A DNA stretch of 64,000 nucleotides from an uncultured Collinsella sp. (GTDB lineage: Bacteria > Actinomycetota > Coriobacteriia > Coriobacteriales > Coriobacteriaceae), in NCBI GenBank assembly GCA_900541745.1, contig UQLA01000013.1, forward strand, positions 12,386-76,385, given 5' to 3'. The notes under the pieces are model-generated. The model was not told the origin of the DNA. It did not search any database and was given only the letters and a program-made list of their open reading frames with translations. Positions 41,567 through 50,166 of this stretch are shown piece by piece. A program made the position numbers and the translations under genes. The first letter of the stretch is position 1. The number at the start of each line of letters is the position of its first letter.

Positions 41567-41908
41567 ATGGATTACATCCGCGCAATCGAGCGTCAGCAGA
41601 TCCGCGAGGACATCCCGCAGGTCCGCGTTGCCGACAACGTCAAGGTTCACTACCGCATTAAGGAAGGCGACCGCGAGCGCATCCAGGTTTTCCAGGGTGA
41701 CGTCATCCGCATGGCCGGCGCCGGTGCCCGTGAGACCTTCACCGTCCGCAAGATTTCCTTCGGTGTCGGTGTTGAGCGTACCTTCCCGCTTCACAGCCCC
41801 AAGATCGCCAAGCTCGAGGTCGTCCGTCATGGTCGCGTCCGTCGCGCCAAGCTGTACTACCTCCGCGACAAGGTGGGCAAGGCTGCTCGCATCCCCGAGA
41901 AGCGCTAA
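41567..41908 (+). CDS. rplS: 50S ribosomal protein L19
   Basis: 113 residues at the subunit interface. DYIRAIERQQIREDIPQVRVADNVKVHYRIKEGDRERIQVFQGDVIRM and FGVGVERTFPLHSPKIAKLEVVRHGRVRRAKLYYLRDKVGKAARI match the family end to end. An in-frame TTG two codons earlier exists, but AAGGA spacing supports the ATG at 41567. Here rplS is separated from trmD by about 11 kb, so it is not in the usual rpsP-rimM-trmD-rplS operon and has its own promoter. Confidence 0.97.
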   Translation: MDYIRAIERQQIREDIPQVRVADNVKVHYRIKEGDRERIQVFQGDVIRMAGAGARETFTVRKISFGVGVERTFPLHSPKIAKLEVVRHGRVRRAKLYYLRDKVGKAARIPEKR

Positions 41909-41941
41909 GAAGATCGCAGCGTCTGTCCACTCGTTTGGACA

Positions 41942-41974
41942 AAAGGGTCACCTTCGGGTGGCCCTTCTTTTTAT
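41942..41974 (+). terminator. Terminator after rplS
   Basis: AAGGGTCACC-TTCG-GGTGGCCCTT, a ten-pair stem with one G-U and a stable UUCG loop, followed by CTTTTTA. Confidence 0.88.
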
Positions 41975-42001
41975 CTGATTTGCATGCAAGGAGGCCCCGA
42001 T

Positions 42002-42790
42002 ATGGCCAATATGACGAGCTCGGTTTCGGCATCGCAGGTTGCCGGCGAGCTGGCGAGCGCCACGTTTGAGGAGATCCCCGTCCTCGTGGAGCATTATCGT
42101 GAGGATCCGCGCCAGCAAGTGATCAAGGCTTGCGAGCGCGCTCTTAAGCGCCATGCCAAGGAACTTGCCGAGCGCGAGCGCGTCAACGGCATGTACGAGC
42201 TGATGCACGAGCTCGGTGGGGATGGCGTGGTCGTGGGCGTCGACGAGGTGGGTCGCGGCTCGGTGGCCGGTCCTTTGACGGTGTGCGCCGTGTGCCTTCC
42301 CATGGAGCCGCGCGTCTGGGGCATCAACGATTCCAAAAAGCTCACGCCGGCGCGCCGCGAGCTGCTCTCGGTGAAGATTGCCGAGGTCGCGACGGCGATT
42401 GGTTTTTGCCATATCGCGCCTGCGGATATCGATGATATGGGCATGGCCCGCGCCATCCGCGCTGCCGTCGCGGGCGCCGTGGCCGATACGGGGCTCGAGC
42501 CCGATTGCGTGCTTATGGACGGTAACCCCTTGGGCGCCGTTCCCAACGAGCGCGACGTGGTGAAGGGCGATGCCAAAATTGCCTGCATCGCAGCGGCGTC
42601 CATTATGGCCAAGGTCACGCGTGACGAGATGATGGTCGAGTACGACGCCGAGTACCCCGAGTACCATCTGGCCGAGTCGAAGGGCTACGCAAGCCCCGAG
42701 CACATCGAGGCGATTCGCAAACATGGACTTTGTCCGCTGCATCGTGTGAGCTTTTGCGGAAACTTTCTGCAGACTGAGCGCCTTTTCTAG
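42002..42790 (+). CDS. rnhB: Ribonuclease HII
   Basis: Cuts RNA of RNA-DNA hybrids and removes single ribonucleotides from DNA. 262 residues. The catalytic acidic residues are in VVGVDEVGRGSVAGPLTVCAV (DE pair) and LMDGNPLG, with KGDAKIACIAAASIMAKVTRDE as the C-terminal signature. An N-terminal helical extension of ~75 residues, like the Bacillus enzyme, precedes the catalytic domain. AAGGAGG precedes the ATG by seven bases. An in-frame ATG six codons earlier lacks its own ribosome site. Confidence 0.96.
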   Translation: MANMTSSVSASQVAGELASATFEEIPVLVEHYREDPRQQVIKACERALKRHAKELAERERVNGMYELMHELGGDGVVVGVDEVGRGSVAGPLTVCAVCLPMEPRVWGINDSKKLTPARRELLSVKIAEVATAIGFCHIAPADIDDMGMARAIRAAVAGAVADTGLEPDCVLMDGNPLGAVPNERDVVKGDAKIACIAAASIMAKVTRDEMMVEYDAEYPEYHLAESKGYASPEHIEAIRKHGLCPLHRVSFCGNFLQTERLF

Positions 42791-42839
42791 GCCAATTGTG
42801 GAGACAGGGACCTCTGGCGTTTTATAAACCTGCTGGTAG

Positions 42840-42881
42840 CGGGCCGTGTGCAACGTGATTGTTGCGTACGGCCCGTTTTTT
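42840..42881 (+). terminator. Terminator after rnhB
   Basis: CGGGCCGTGTGCAAC (42840-42854) pairs along 15 positions with GTTGCGTACGGCCCG (42861-42875), two G-U pairs, GTGATT loop, then TTTTTT. Confidence 0.9.
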
Positions 42882-42979
42882 GTCGGCATTTGGTCAGCTT
42901 TTGGTTTGCTTCCGGTACTTACCCGCATGAAAGGTGCCCTCATCATCGGGGCAATGCAGTGTGCGGGAAAGGAGACCCC

Positions 42980-43465
42980 ATGTGTGCCGCAAGCAAAAAG
43001 AGCAAGACGCAGCAACTCAAGGAGCGCTGGGAAGACGGCGAGCTCGACTGCGGGGCGATTACGCCCGAGTTTATCAAGGGGCTCAGTCCCCGCGAGCTCG
43101 GCATGCTGGGCGAGCTGATCACCATCGATTACTTTAACGAGCGTGGATACACCTTGTTGGAGCAGGGCTATCGTTGCATTGAGGGTGAAGCCGATCTGGT
43201 GCTGCTCGATGAGCTCGACGATGTCGTTGTGATGGCCGAGGTCAAGACGAGACGCGTCGCCCTGGATTGCACCACGCGGGTCTTTCCCGAGGAGGCCGTG
43301 GACGCCCAAAAGCAGCGTCGGTATCGCCGTATCGCAAGTTGCTATCTCATGGAGCACTATCCGCTCAGATCGATTCGCTTCGATGCCGTGGGCGTCACCA
43401 TCCGCGGCGGGCATGTCGCCGAGATCGAGCACCAGTACAATGCGTTCGATTGGCAGGTGTCGTGA
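42980..43465 (+). CDS. YraN/UPF0102-family endonuclease-like protein
   Basis: 161 residues with a PD-(D/E)xK restriction-endonuclease-like fold; cellular role in the family is uncertain. LGMLGELITIDYFNERGYTLLEQGYRCIEGEADLVLLD shows the GE...E-x-D pattern, and MAEVKTRR the ExK. The family's R at RxxR (KQRRYRRIA) is also present. Upstream frame is longer, but GAAAGGAG before the ATG at 42980 decides the start. First of yraN-comM-dprA, a gene order common around natural transformation genes; its stop overlaps the comM start by one base. Confidence 0.9.
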   Translation: MCAASKKSKTQQLKERWEDGELDCGAITPEFIKGLSPRELGMLGELITIDYFNERGYTLLEQGYRCIEGEADLVLLDELDDVVVMAEVKTRRVALDCTTRVFPEEAVDAQKQRRYRRIASCYLMEHYPLRSIRFDAVGVTIRGGHVAEIEHQYNAFDWQVS

Positions 43466-44988
43466 TGGCGTTCGAGACGTTTGCCGTACACGCGGCCTGC
43501 ATCCGCGGCGTCGAGGCAATTCCCGTCACCGTCGAGGTCTCGCTTGCCGGTGGCGTTCCGGGCATCCAGATGCTCGGCATTCCGAGTATGGAGGTGATGG
43601 AGTCGCGCGGACGTATCCGGTGCGCCATGCGCTCGGCCGGCTTCGAGATTCCTCGGTCTGGCATTACCGTCAACCTGGCACCTGGCGATATCCGCAAAAC
43701 TGGCAGCGGTTTTGACCTGCCGATTGCCATCGCGGTTCTGGCGGCCGATGGGCAGATTCCCCGTGACAACCTCGATCGGTGCCTTATCGCAGGTGAGCTT
43801 GGTCTGGACGGCACGGTGTTGCCCGTCAAGGGCGAGGTGGCGTTTCAGCTGTTGGCGCGCGATATGGGACTTTCGTTTATCGCCGGTAGGTCCGATCAGC
43901 ATGTCCCGCTTGCGGGCGTTGACTGCGGGTTTATCGACCACCTATCTCAGCTTGCCCATGGCATGGGGGATGCCGCACGGCATTACCTGGATTCCGAAGT
44001 GCTCGAGGCGACTTTTGAGCCCGAGCTCGATTATGCCGACGTGCTGGGGCAGGAGGTCGCCAAACGTGGCATGGCGCTTGCGGCCGCCGGTGAGCTCGGC
44101 CTGCTCATGATCGGCTCACCCGGTTCGGGCAAGACCATGCTTGCGCGGCGCATGACGGGCATTTTGCCCGAGCTTTCTCTCGAGGACCAGCAAGAGGCAC
44201 TGTGCATCCATTCGGTCTTGGGCGAGAGCATCGATGGACTGCTTGCGGGGCATCGCCCCTTCCGCAGCCCGCATCACAGCATTTCGACTGCGGGACTCAT
44301 CGGCGGCGGGCGTCCGGTGCATCCGGGCGAAATTAGCCTAGCTCATGGCGGCGTGCTCTTTTTGGACGAGCTCGCCGAGTTTCCCACTGGCGTGCTGCAG
44401 ACGCTGCGTCAGCCCATCGAGCGTGGGTACGTAAGGATCGTGCGCGTTGACGGGGCCTTTACGTTCCTGTCGCGCTTTCAGCTGCTAGCTGCGAGCAATC
44501 CCTGCCCCTGCGGATTTTTGGGCGATCGCGAAGTGCCGTGTCGCTGTTCCGCGTCGATGGTCGAGCGCTACCGGGGCAAGTTGCGCGGTCCTTTGGCCGA
44601 TCGTATCGACATGATGATCGATGTGACCCGTCCCGACCCCCAAGTGATTATCGAGGGTGCGGAGGGTATGTCGTCATCCGAGCTGCGCGATTACGTCGTG
44701 CGTGGGCGCGCCTTTCGCGCCTGGCGTGAATCCCGTATGGACGATGCGGACACCGAGGCCGAGGAAGATGAGTCGCGGTCCATTGACGGCGTCGTTTCGA
44801 CCTTTGGGCTTGATGAGGCTGCCGAGAAATGCGTGCTCGGCCTGTCGAAGCGCACACATCTCACGGGGCGCGGCATCGTGCGCCTGGTACGCATCGCACG
44901 CACGATCGCCGATGTTGCCGAAAGCGAACGGGTATCGCAGGATCACGTGCTCGAGGCGGCGATGTACCAAGGAAGGAGGGACCAATGA
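43465..44988 (+). CDS. comM: ComM/YifB-family AAA+ ATPase (Mg-chelatase-like)
   Basis: 507 residues. A Lon-like S5-fold domain (1-170; AFETFAVHAACIRGVEAIPVTVEVSLAGGVPGIQMLGIP) is followed by a AAA+ module with Walker A GSPGSGKTML near 215 and Walker B GGVLFLDELAEFP near 292. A Cys cluster (NPCPCGFLGDREVPCRC) may bind zinc, and the C-terminal Mg-chelatase-like helical domain completes it. In Vibrio and others ComM is a hexameric helicase for branch migration in natural transformation. The one-base overlap with yraN and four-base overlap with dprA indicate tight coupling. Confidence 0.94.
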   Translation: MAFETFAVHAACIRGVEAIPVTVEVSLAGGVPGIQMLGIPSMEVMESRGRIRCAMRSAGFEIPRSGITVNLAPGDIRKTGSGFDLPIAIAVLAADGQIPRDNLDRCLIAGELGLDGTVLPVKGEVAFQLLARDMGLSFIAGRSDQHVPLAGVDCGFIDHLSQLAHGMGDAARHYLDSEVLEATFEPELDYADVLGQEVAKRGMALAAAGELGLLMIGSPGSGKTMLARRMTGILPELSLEDQQEALCIHSVLGESIDGLLAGHRPFRSPHHSISTAGLIGGGRPVHPGEISLAHGGVLFLDELAEFPTGVLQTLRQPIERGYVRIVRVDGAFTFLSRFQLLAASNPCPCGFLGDREVPCRCSASMVERYRGKLRGPLADRIDMMIDVTRPDPQVIIEGAEGMSSSELRDYVVRGRAFRAWRESRMDDADTEAEEDESRSIDGVVSTFGLDEAAEKCVLGLSKRTHLTGRGIVRLVRIARTIADVAESERVSQDHVLEAAMYQGRRDQ

Positions 44989-45920
44989 TGGCCGAGGGGA
45001 CCTCTGAGCTGCATCCAGGTGATGCGTTGTTTCCCGAGACCGTTTTGGAGCTTTCTGATGTGCCCCAGACGCTCTATGTGCGCGGCAACCCCGAGGTGCT
45101 TTCGACGCCCGCGCTCTCTATCATCGGTGCACGCAAGGCATCGCCGTACGGTCTTGCCGTGGCAGAACTTGCGGCCAAGGTGGCGGTTGAGGCGGGGGTG
45201 ACGGTGGTCTCGGGCGGTGCGGTCGGCTGCGACCAGGCGTCGGGTTGGGCCGCGGTCAACGCCGGGGGCAAACACATCGTGGTACTGGGGACCGGCGCCG
45301 ATGTTGTCTATCCGCGCTCGAGCGCCGGCCTCATAACGCGCACACTCGATACGGGCGGCGCGGTCGTTTCGATTTCGCCGTGGGGTATGGGACCGCGTAA
45401 GTTCGCCTTTCCGCGGCGCAATCGTGTAATCGCCGCCTTGTCGCAGGCACTCTTTGTTTCCGAGGCGGGCATGCCCTCGGGTACGTTCTCCACGGCGGAG
45501 GCCGCTATGGACTTGGGGCGAGAGCTTCTTGCAGTGCCGGGGTCTATCCTTTCGCCCGAGTCGCGCGGGACTAACTATCTCATTGCTAACGGAGCCTGCT
45601 GCATTATCGATGAGGAATCAATCGAGATGGCCATCTCGCGCATCTACGGCACGCTGCGCTACTCGCGTCCCGATGCACCTGGCATTGCCGATCTGGACCC
45701 AACACAGCAGACCGTGATGCACGCGCTTATCGCCTCGCCGCTCAAGGTCGACGACATTGCCGCGCTCGTCTCGCTTGATGCTGTCGGCGTGCTCAAGCTC
45801 TTGGGCTCGCTCGAGCTCGAGGGACTTATCGAGCGCATGATGGATGGAAGGTATGCGCCCTCAAAGTTTGCGCTTCACGCCCAGACGCCCTTCGGTCACA
45901 ATGGAAAGCGTGTCAATTAG
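44985..45920 (+). CDS. dprA: DNA processing protein DprA
   Basis: Loads RecA onto incoming single-stranded DNA during transformation. 311 residues. Rossmann-like domain with SIIGARKASPYGLAVAELAAK and VVSGGAVGCDQASGWAAVNAGGKHIVVLGTGADVVYPRSSAGL, then FPRRNRVIAALSQALFVSEAGMPSGTFSTAEAAMDLGRELLAVPGSI. A C-terminal winged-helix region (TQQTVMHALIASPLKVDDIAALV) is present. It starts at ATG 44985, or 44988, after GGAAGGAGGG; the start lies inside the comM stop. An upstream frame overlapping comM is not used. With comM it suggests, but does not prove, natural competence; no pilus or ComEC genes are here. Confidence 0.93.
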   Translation: MMAEGTSELHPGDALFPETVLELSDVPQTLYVRGNPEVLSTPALSIIGARKASPYGLAVAELAAKVAVEAGVTVVSGGAVGCDQASGWAAVNAGGKHIVVLGTGADVVYPRSSAGLITRTLDTGGAVVSISPWGMGPRKFAFPRRNRVIAALSQALFVSEAGMPSGTFSTAEAAMDLGRELLAVPGSILSPESRGTNYLIANGACCIIDEESIEMAISRIYGTLRYSRPDAPGIADLDPTQQTVMHALIASPLKVDDIAALVSLDAVGVLKLLGSLELEGLIERMMDGRYAPSKFALHAQTPFGHNGKRVN

Positions 45921-45934
45921 AAAGGTGTTTGCAG

Positions 45935-47272
45935 ATGCAGTTCGATCAGGTGACGGTTATCGGTGGGGGTCTGGCGGGTTCGGAATGTGCGATCCAGCTG
46001 GCAGATCGCGGGTTTGCCGTAAAGCTGTGCGAGATGCGCCCCCAGGTGAGCTCTCCGGCCCACCATACCGACCACCTGGCCGAGCTCGTCTGCTCAAATT
46101 CGTTTAAGTCAACCCGTCCGGATTCCGCTGCTGGCCTGCTAAAGGCCGAGCTCGAGCGTATGGGTTCGGTACTGCTCGATTGCGCGCATCGTGCGGCCGT
46201 TCCCGCCGGCGGTGCCCTGGCGGTCGACCGCGTTACGTTTTCCGAGCTTGTCGAGGCCGAGGTTGCCGCCCGACCCAATATTGAGGTCGTGCATGGCGAG
46301 GTCACGCAGATTCCCGAGGGCCATGTGGTCATTGCCGCGGGCCCGCTGTGTTCGCCCGCGTTGAGCAAGGAGGTCATGAAGCTCGTCGGTGGCGACGCCT
46401 TGGCGTTCTTTGACGCTGCTGCGCCAATCGTCGATGCCTCCACGCTCGATATGGACGTGCTGTTCTCGCAGTCGCGCTACGAGGAGCAGGGGAGCGGCGA
46501 CTATCTCAACGCTCCACTCAACAAGGAGGAGTACGAGGCCTTTATCGAGGCACTTACCACCGCCGACCGCGTGGTGCTCAAGGACTTTGAGGGTGGCGAC
46601 CTCTTCCAGGCCTGTCAGCCCGCCGAGGAGGTCGCCCGTACCGGCAAGGATGCTATCCGCTTTGGCGCCATGAAGCCCGTCGGCCTCACCGACCCGCGAA
46701 CCGGACGTCGCCCCTGGGCGGCGATTCAGCTGCGTGCCGAGAACAAGGAAAAGACCGCCTATAACCTGGTGGGCTTCCAGACCAACCTGACCTTTGGCGA
46801 ACAAAAGCGTGTCTTCCATATGGTTCCCGGTCTGGAGAATGCCGAGTTCTTCCGTTATGGCGTCATGCACCGCAATACTTTTGTCGATGCGCCGCACGTT
46901 CTTGACGGCACCTTTGCCGTGCCCGGTACGAGCGTGCGCCTTGCCGGTCAGATCACCGGCACCGAGGGATACATGGAAGCGGTGGCGACCGGTCTGCTCG
47001 CTGCACTCAATACCTATGCCGAGGCAATCGAGGCGGAGCCTGTTGAGTTACCGCGAGTGGGCGCCCTGGGTGCGCTCGTGGGCTATGCGACCGATCCGGC
47101 AACCGTGGGCTATCAGCCCATGCACGTTAACTTTGGCTTGGTGCCGCCGCTCGAGGACGGCAAGCGCCGCAGTAAGCGCGACCGCTACCAGGCTTATGCG
47201 GATCGCGCCCTCGAGGCCCTCGATGCCTACTTGGCCTCGCGTTCCGACTTGTTTGGAGGCGACCGGTCATAG
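45935..47272 (+). CDS. trmFO: Methylenetetrahydrofolate-tRNA-(uracil-5-)-methyltransferase TrmFO
   Basis: Folate- and FAD-dependent m5U54 methylation in the tRNA T-loop. 445 residues. FAD-binding start FDQVTVIGGGLAGSECAIQLADRG is followed by SFKSTRPDSAAGLLKAELERMGSVLLDCA, a signature of the family. GPLCSPALS and NAPLNKEEYEAFIEAL are also typical. The ATG at 45935 has GAAAGGTG upstream; a TTG two codons earlier is possible. The gene order dprA-trmFO-xerC resembles that around codY/hslVU in Firmicutes. Confidence 0.95.
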   Translation: MQFDQVTVIGGGLAGSECAIQLADRGFAVKLCEMRPQVSSPAHHTDHLAELVCSNSFKSTRPDSAAGLLKAELERMGSVLLDCAHRAAVPAGGALAVDRVTFSELVEAEVAARPNIEVVHGEVTQIPEGHVVIAAGPLCSPALSKEVMKLVGGDALAFFDAAAPIVDASTLDMDVLFSQSRYEEQGSGDYLNAPLNKEEYEAFIEALTTADRVVLKDFEGGDLFQACQPAEEVARTGKDAIRFGAMKPVGLTDPRTGRRPWAAIQLRAENKEKTAYNLVGFQTNLTFGEQKRVFHMVPGLENAEFFRYGVMHRNTFVDAPHVLDGTFAVPGTSVRLAGQITGTEGYMEAVATGLLAALNTYAEAIEAEPVELPRVGALGALVGYATDPATVGYQPMHVNFGLVPPLEDGKRRSKRDRYQAYADRALEALDAYLASRSDLFGGDRS

Positions 47273-48189
47273 CCTTTGACCTGTACGATACCGTCGACTC
47301 GTTTATCGCCTACATCGCACGTGTCGAGGGGCTCTCTCCCAATACGGTGACTGCCTATGGATCGCGGTTGGAGCGCTTTGCTGCCTGGTGCGAGCGTGCG
47401 GGTGTCGATGCACGTATGGCCGACGTGCGTACCGTCCGCGCGTATTTGGCCGAGCTTTCGCGCGAACAGGTAGCACCTCGCACCATTGCGGCACATTTGT
47501 CGGCTATTCGGTCGCTCTATCGCTGGATGGCTGCCGAGGGGTTTGTCGAGGGTGATGCGGTCTCGGCGATCGCGTCGCCCAAGCTGCCGCGCGACCTGCC
47601 GGGCGTCCTTACGACTCAGCAGGTCGAGGCGCTGCTCAAGACGCCTGATACCTCGACGCCCGCGGGACTGCGCGATGCGGCAATGCTTGAGCTGCTCTAT
47701 GCCTCAGGTGCCCGCATCTCGGAGCTTGCGGCGCTTAACGTGGAATCCATCGCTTGGTCGGAGAGCGTGGTTCGCCTTTGGGGCAAAGGCAGCAAGGAGC
47801 GTATCGTTCCCCTGTATCGTCGCGCACTCGAGGCGACGCGCACCTATGTCGAGCAGGGGAGACCGGAGCTGCTCGCCCAGGCAAAGCACCGCGACGCCGC
47901 AGCCGGTCTGCATCCGCTGTTTATTTCTGCGCGCGGTAATCGCATGAGTGCCGCTATGCTCAGGCGACGGTTCCATATGCTGGCGACGTGCGCCGGCATT
48001 CCGGCCGACATCGCGCCTCATGCGATGCGTCATACGTTTGCGACCGATCTGCTTGAGGGCGGCGCGGATCTGCGTTCGGTTCAAGAGCTGCTGGGGCATG
48101 CGAGCCTGTCCACGACGCAGGTCTATACGCATCTTACGCCCGACCGGCTTAAGCGTGCCGTGACCCAGGCCCATCCCCGGGGCGAGTAA
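47269..48189 (+). CDS. xerC: Tyrosine recombinase XerC/XerD, apparent non-canonical start
   Basis: Chromosome-dimer resolvase acting at dif. Catalytic residues: Arg in ASGARISEL, Lys in GKGSKERIVPLY, HxxR in HAMRHTFATDLLEGG, His in LLGHASLSTTQ, and Tyr in VYTHLTPDRL. The SAM-like N-terminal domain (DLYDTVDSFIAYIARVEGLSPNTVTAYGSRLERF) extends upstream of the first ATG/GTG/TTG (GTG at 47347). In that extension the in-frame candidates are ATA at 47269, nine bases after GGAGG and overlapping the trmFO stop, or CTG at 47281. I take 47269 as the likely start; a GTG start would remove a conserved ~26-residue segment. XerC versus XerD cannot be told apart with confidence. Confidence 0.85.
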   Translation: MAFDLYDTVDSFIAYIARVEGLSPNTVTAYGSRLERFAAWCERAGVDARMADVRTVRAYLAELSREQVAPRTIAAHLSAIRSLYRWMAAEGFVEGDAVSAIASPKLPRDLPGVLTTQQVEALLKTPDTSTPAGLRDAAMLELLYASGARISELAALNVESIAWSESVVRLWGKGSKERIVPLYRRALEATRTYVEQGRPELLAQAKHRDAAAGLHPLFISARGNRMSAAMLRRRFHMLATCAGIPADIAPHAMRHTFATDLLEGGADLRSVQELLGHASLSTTQVYTHLTPDRLKRAVTQAHPRGE

Positions 48190-48235
48190 GCTGGACGGCT
48201 CGCGTTGCGCTTAGGTGTGTGGTTTTGATTGCGGG

Positions 48236-48264
48236 TTGGCAGAAAGAGGCAATCCTGCTATCAT
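48236..48264 (+). promoter_or_regulatory. Promoter of rpsB-tsf
   Basis: TTGGCA (48236-48241), exactly 17 bases, TATCAT (48259-48264), with TGC directly before the -10. Confidence 0.8.
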
Positions 48265-48271
48265 TCATCGG

Positions 48272-48405
48272 GTTGCTTCACGGCAACAGGTTTTTATCAC
48301 GCACGCGCGGCTACTTCATACCGTGGTGCCCGGGCTTTGGTAGCACATGTCCGGGTTGGTTTTGGAGGATGACCCCGCGCGGAGGCAAACCACAGGAGGT
48401 TTAAC
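48272..48405 (+). promoter_or_regulatory. Structured rpsB leader RNA
   Basis: About 135 bases of leader before the ATG. A small hairpin GTTGC-TTCACG-GCAAC (48272-48287) is followed by AGGTTTTTA; further down CCCGG...CCGGG and a strong AGGAGG. This could be an S2-binding autoregulatory leader, as seen for rpsB in several bacteria, but I do not recognise a known motif. Confidence 0.4.
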
Positions 48406-49134
48406 ATGGCTACCAAGATTAATATCCGCACCCTGCTCGAGGCCGGCTGCCACTTCGGTCACCAGACCCGTCGCTGGAACCCCAAGATGAAGCCGTTCAT
48501 CTTCGGTGAGCGCAACGGCATCTATATCCTCGACCTCAAGCAGACCATCCTCGACGCCGACCAGGCCTACACCTTCGTCAAGAACGTCGCCAAGGGCGGC
48601 AACGTGCTGTTCGTCGGCACCAAGAAGCAGGCTCAGGAGGCCGTCAAGAACGCCGCTGAGCGCGCCAACATGCCTTACATCAACCAGCGTTGGCTCGGCG
48701 GCATGCTGACCAACTTCGTCACCATCCGCTCCCGCATCAACCGCATGGAGGAGCTCGAGGCCATGGTCGAGGACGGCCGTATGGCAGTGCTCCCCAAGAA
48801 GGAGCAGGCTGTGCTCGGTAAGGAGCTCACCAAGCTCCAGACCAACCTCGGTGGCGCCCGCGACATGAAGGGTCTGCCCCAGGCGCTCTTCGTCATCGAC
48901 ACCAAGCGCGAGGAGAACGCTATCAAGGAGGCCCAGCGCCTGAACATCCCCGTCGTCGCTCTGATCGACACCAACTCCGATCCCGACGAGGTCGAGTACG
49001 GCATCCCCTGCAACGATGACGCTATCTCCGCTGTCACCCTTATGTGCGAGCTCATGGCTGACGCCTGCCTCGCTGGCTCCGGCAAGGAGCAGGTCTCCGA
49101 GGCCGAGATGGCCGCTGAGCCCAAGGCCGAGTAA
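48406..49134 (+). CDS. rpsB: 30S ribosomal protein S2
   Basis: 242 residues. INIRTLLEAGCHFGHQTRRWNPKMKPFIFGERNGIYILDLKQT and FVGTKKQAQEAVKNAAERANMPYINQRWLGGMLTNFVTIRSRI are the family signatures. C-terminal acidic tail EAEMAAEPKAE. AGGAGG precedes the ATG. Transcribed with tsf; the usual neighbours pyrH and frr follow after a terminator. Confidence 0.98.
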   Translation: MATKINIRTLLEAGCHFGHQTRRWNPKMKPFIFGERNGIYILDLKQTILDADQAYTFVKNVAKGGNVLFVGTKKQAQEAVKNAAERANMPYINQRWLGGMLTNFVTIRSRINRMEELEAMVEDGRMAVLPKKEQAVLGKELTKLQTNLGGARDMKGLPQALFVIDTKREENAIKEAQRLNIPVVALIDTNSDPDEVEYGIPCNDDAISAVTLMCELMADACLAGSGKEQVSEAEMAAEPKAE

Positions 49135-49179
49135 ATCAGTCTTAGTTAATTCTTTTTCATCTCTTTGAAAGGAACCACA

Positions 49180-50049
49180 ATGGCCCAGATTACCGCCGCT
49201 ATGGTCAAGCAGCTCCGCGAGATGACCGACTCCCCGATGATGGAGTGCAAGAAGGCTCTCGTCGAGGCTGACGGCGACATGGACGCCGCTGTCGACGTTC
49301 TGCGCAAGAACGGCCTCGCCAAGGCTGCCAAGAAGGCTGGCCGTGAGACCAACGAGGGCGCTGTCGCCGCGTTCGTCTCCGAGGACGGCAAGACCGGCGC
49401 TCTGCTCGAGCTCTCCTGCGAGACCGACTTCGTCGGCTCCAATGCTAAGTTCACCGGCTTTGCTTCCAAGGTCGCTGAGGTTGTCGCTACCACCGAGCCT
49501 GCTGACGTCGACGCTCTGCTCGAGAAGCCGATGGGCGAGGAGACCGTTTCCTCCGAGCTCACCGAGATGATTCACATCATGGGCGAGAACATGAAGATTT
49601 CCCGTTTCGCCGCCCGCAAGGCTGAGAACGGCGCTCTCGCTTCTTACATCCACATGGGTGGTAAGATCGGCGTTCTCGTCGAGTTCGCTTTCGAGAAGGC
49701 CGAGACCGCTCAGGCTGAGTCCTTCAAGACCTTTGCTCATGACGTTGCCCTTCAGGTTGCCGCCGTCGCCCCGATTTGCGCTACCCGCGATCAGGTTCCG
49801 GCCGAGACCGTCGAGCACGAGAAGCAGATCTACATGGCTCAGGCTGCCGAGTCCGGCAAGCCCGAGGCTATCCAGGAGAAGATGGCTGTTGGCCGTCTGG
49901 AGAAGTTCTACAAGCAGTCCGTGCTCACCGAGCAGGAGTTCATCAAGGACAGCTCCCTCACCATCAAGAAGTACGCTGAGCAGGTCTCCAAGGAGCTCGG
50001 CGACACCATTACCGTCGTTGCCTTTGACCGTCTGGTGCGTGGCGAGTAA
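49180..50049 (+). CDS. tsf: Elongation factor Ts
   Basis: Nucleotide exchange factor for EF-Tu. 289 residues. AAMVKQLREMTDSPMMECKKALVEADGDMDAAVDVLRKNGLAKAAKKAGRETNEG is the N-terminal UBA-like domain and signature 1; SCETDFVGSN and the HMGGKIGVLVEF core follow, with a complete C-terminal dimer module. The ATG at 49180 has GAAAGGAACC upstream. A frame five codons earlier lacks a ribosome site. Confidence 0.98.
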   Translation: MAQITAAMVKQLREMTDSPMMECKKALVEADGDMDAAVDVLRKNGLAKAAKKAGRETNEGAVAAFVSEDGKTGALLELSCETDFVGSNAKFTGFASKVAEVVATTEPADVDALLEKPMGEETVSSELTEMIHIMGENMKISRFAARKAENGALASYIHMGGKIGVLVEFAFEKAETAQAESFKTFAHDVALQVAAVAPICATRDQVPAETVEHEKQIYMAQAAESGKPEAIQEKMAVGRLEKFYKQSVLTEQEFIKDSSLTIKKYAEQVSKELGDTITVVAFDRLVRGE

Positions 50050-50072
50050 ATAAGCTCTTGTAGCTGGTAATG

Positions 50073-50107
50073 AGCAGGCTGTGGGTTTTACTCACAGCCT
50101 GCTTTTT
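50073..50107 (+). terminator. Terminator after tsf
   Basis: AGCAGGCTGTG (50073-50083) pairs perfectly with CACAGCCTGCT (50093-50103) and is followed by TTTTC. Confidence 0.9.
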
Positions 50108-50166
50108 CATGGCTCCCCGTTAAGCCTTTGATATTATGTTATGAGTCTAATTAAAGGAGGATCGCT

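Noticed and set aside
42791..42839. GCCA...TGGC flanking GGAGACAGGGACC after rnhB, possibly another palindromic repeat unit
   Set aside because: The stem is only four pairs and the core differs from GGGAC(G/A)G; too weak to include in the family.
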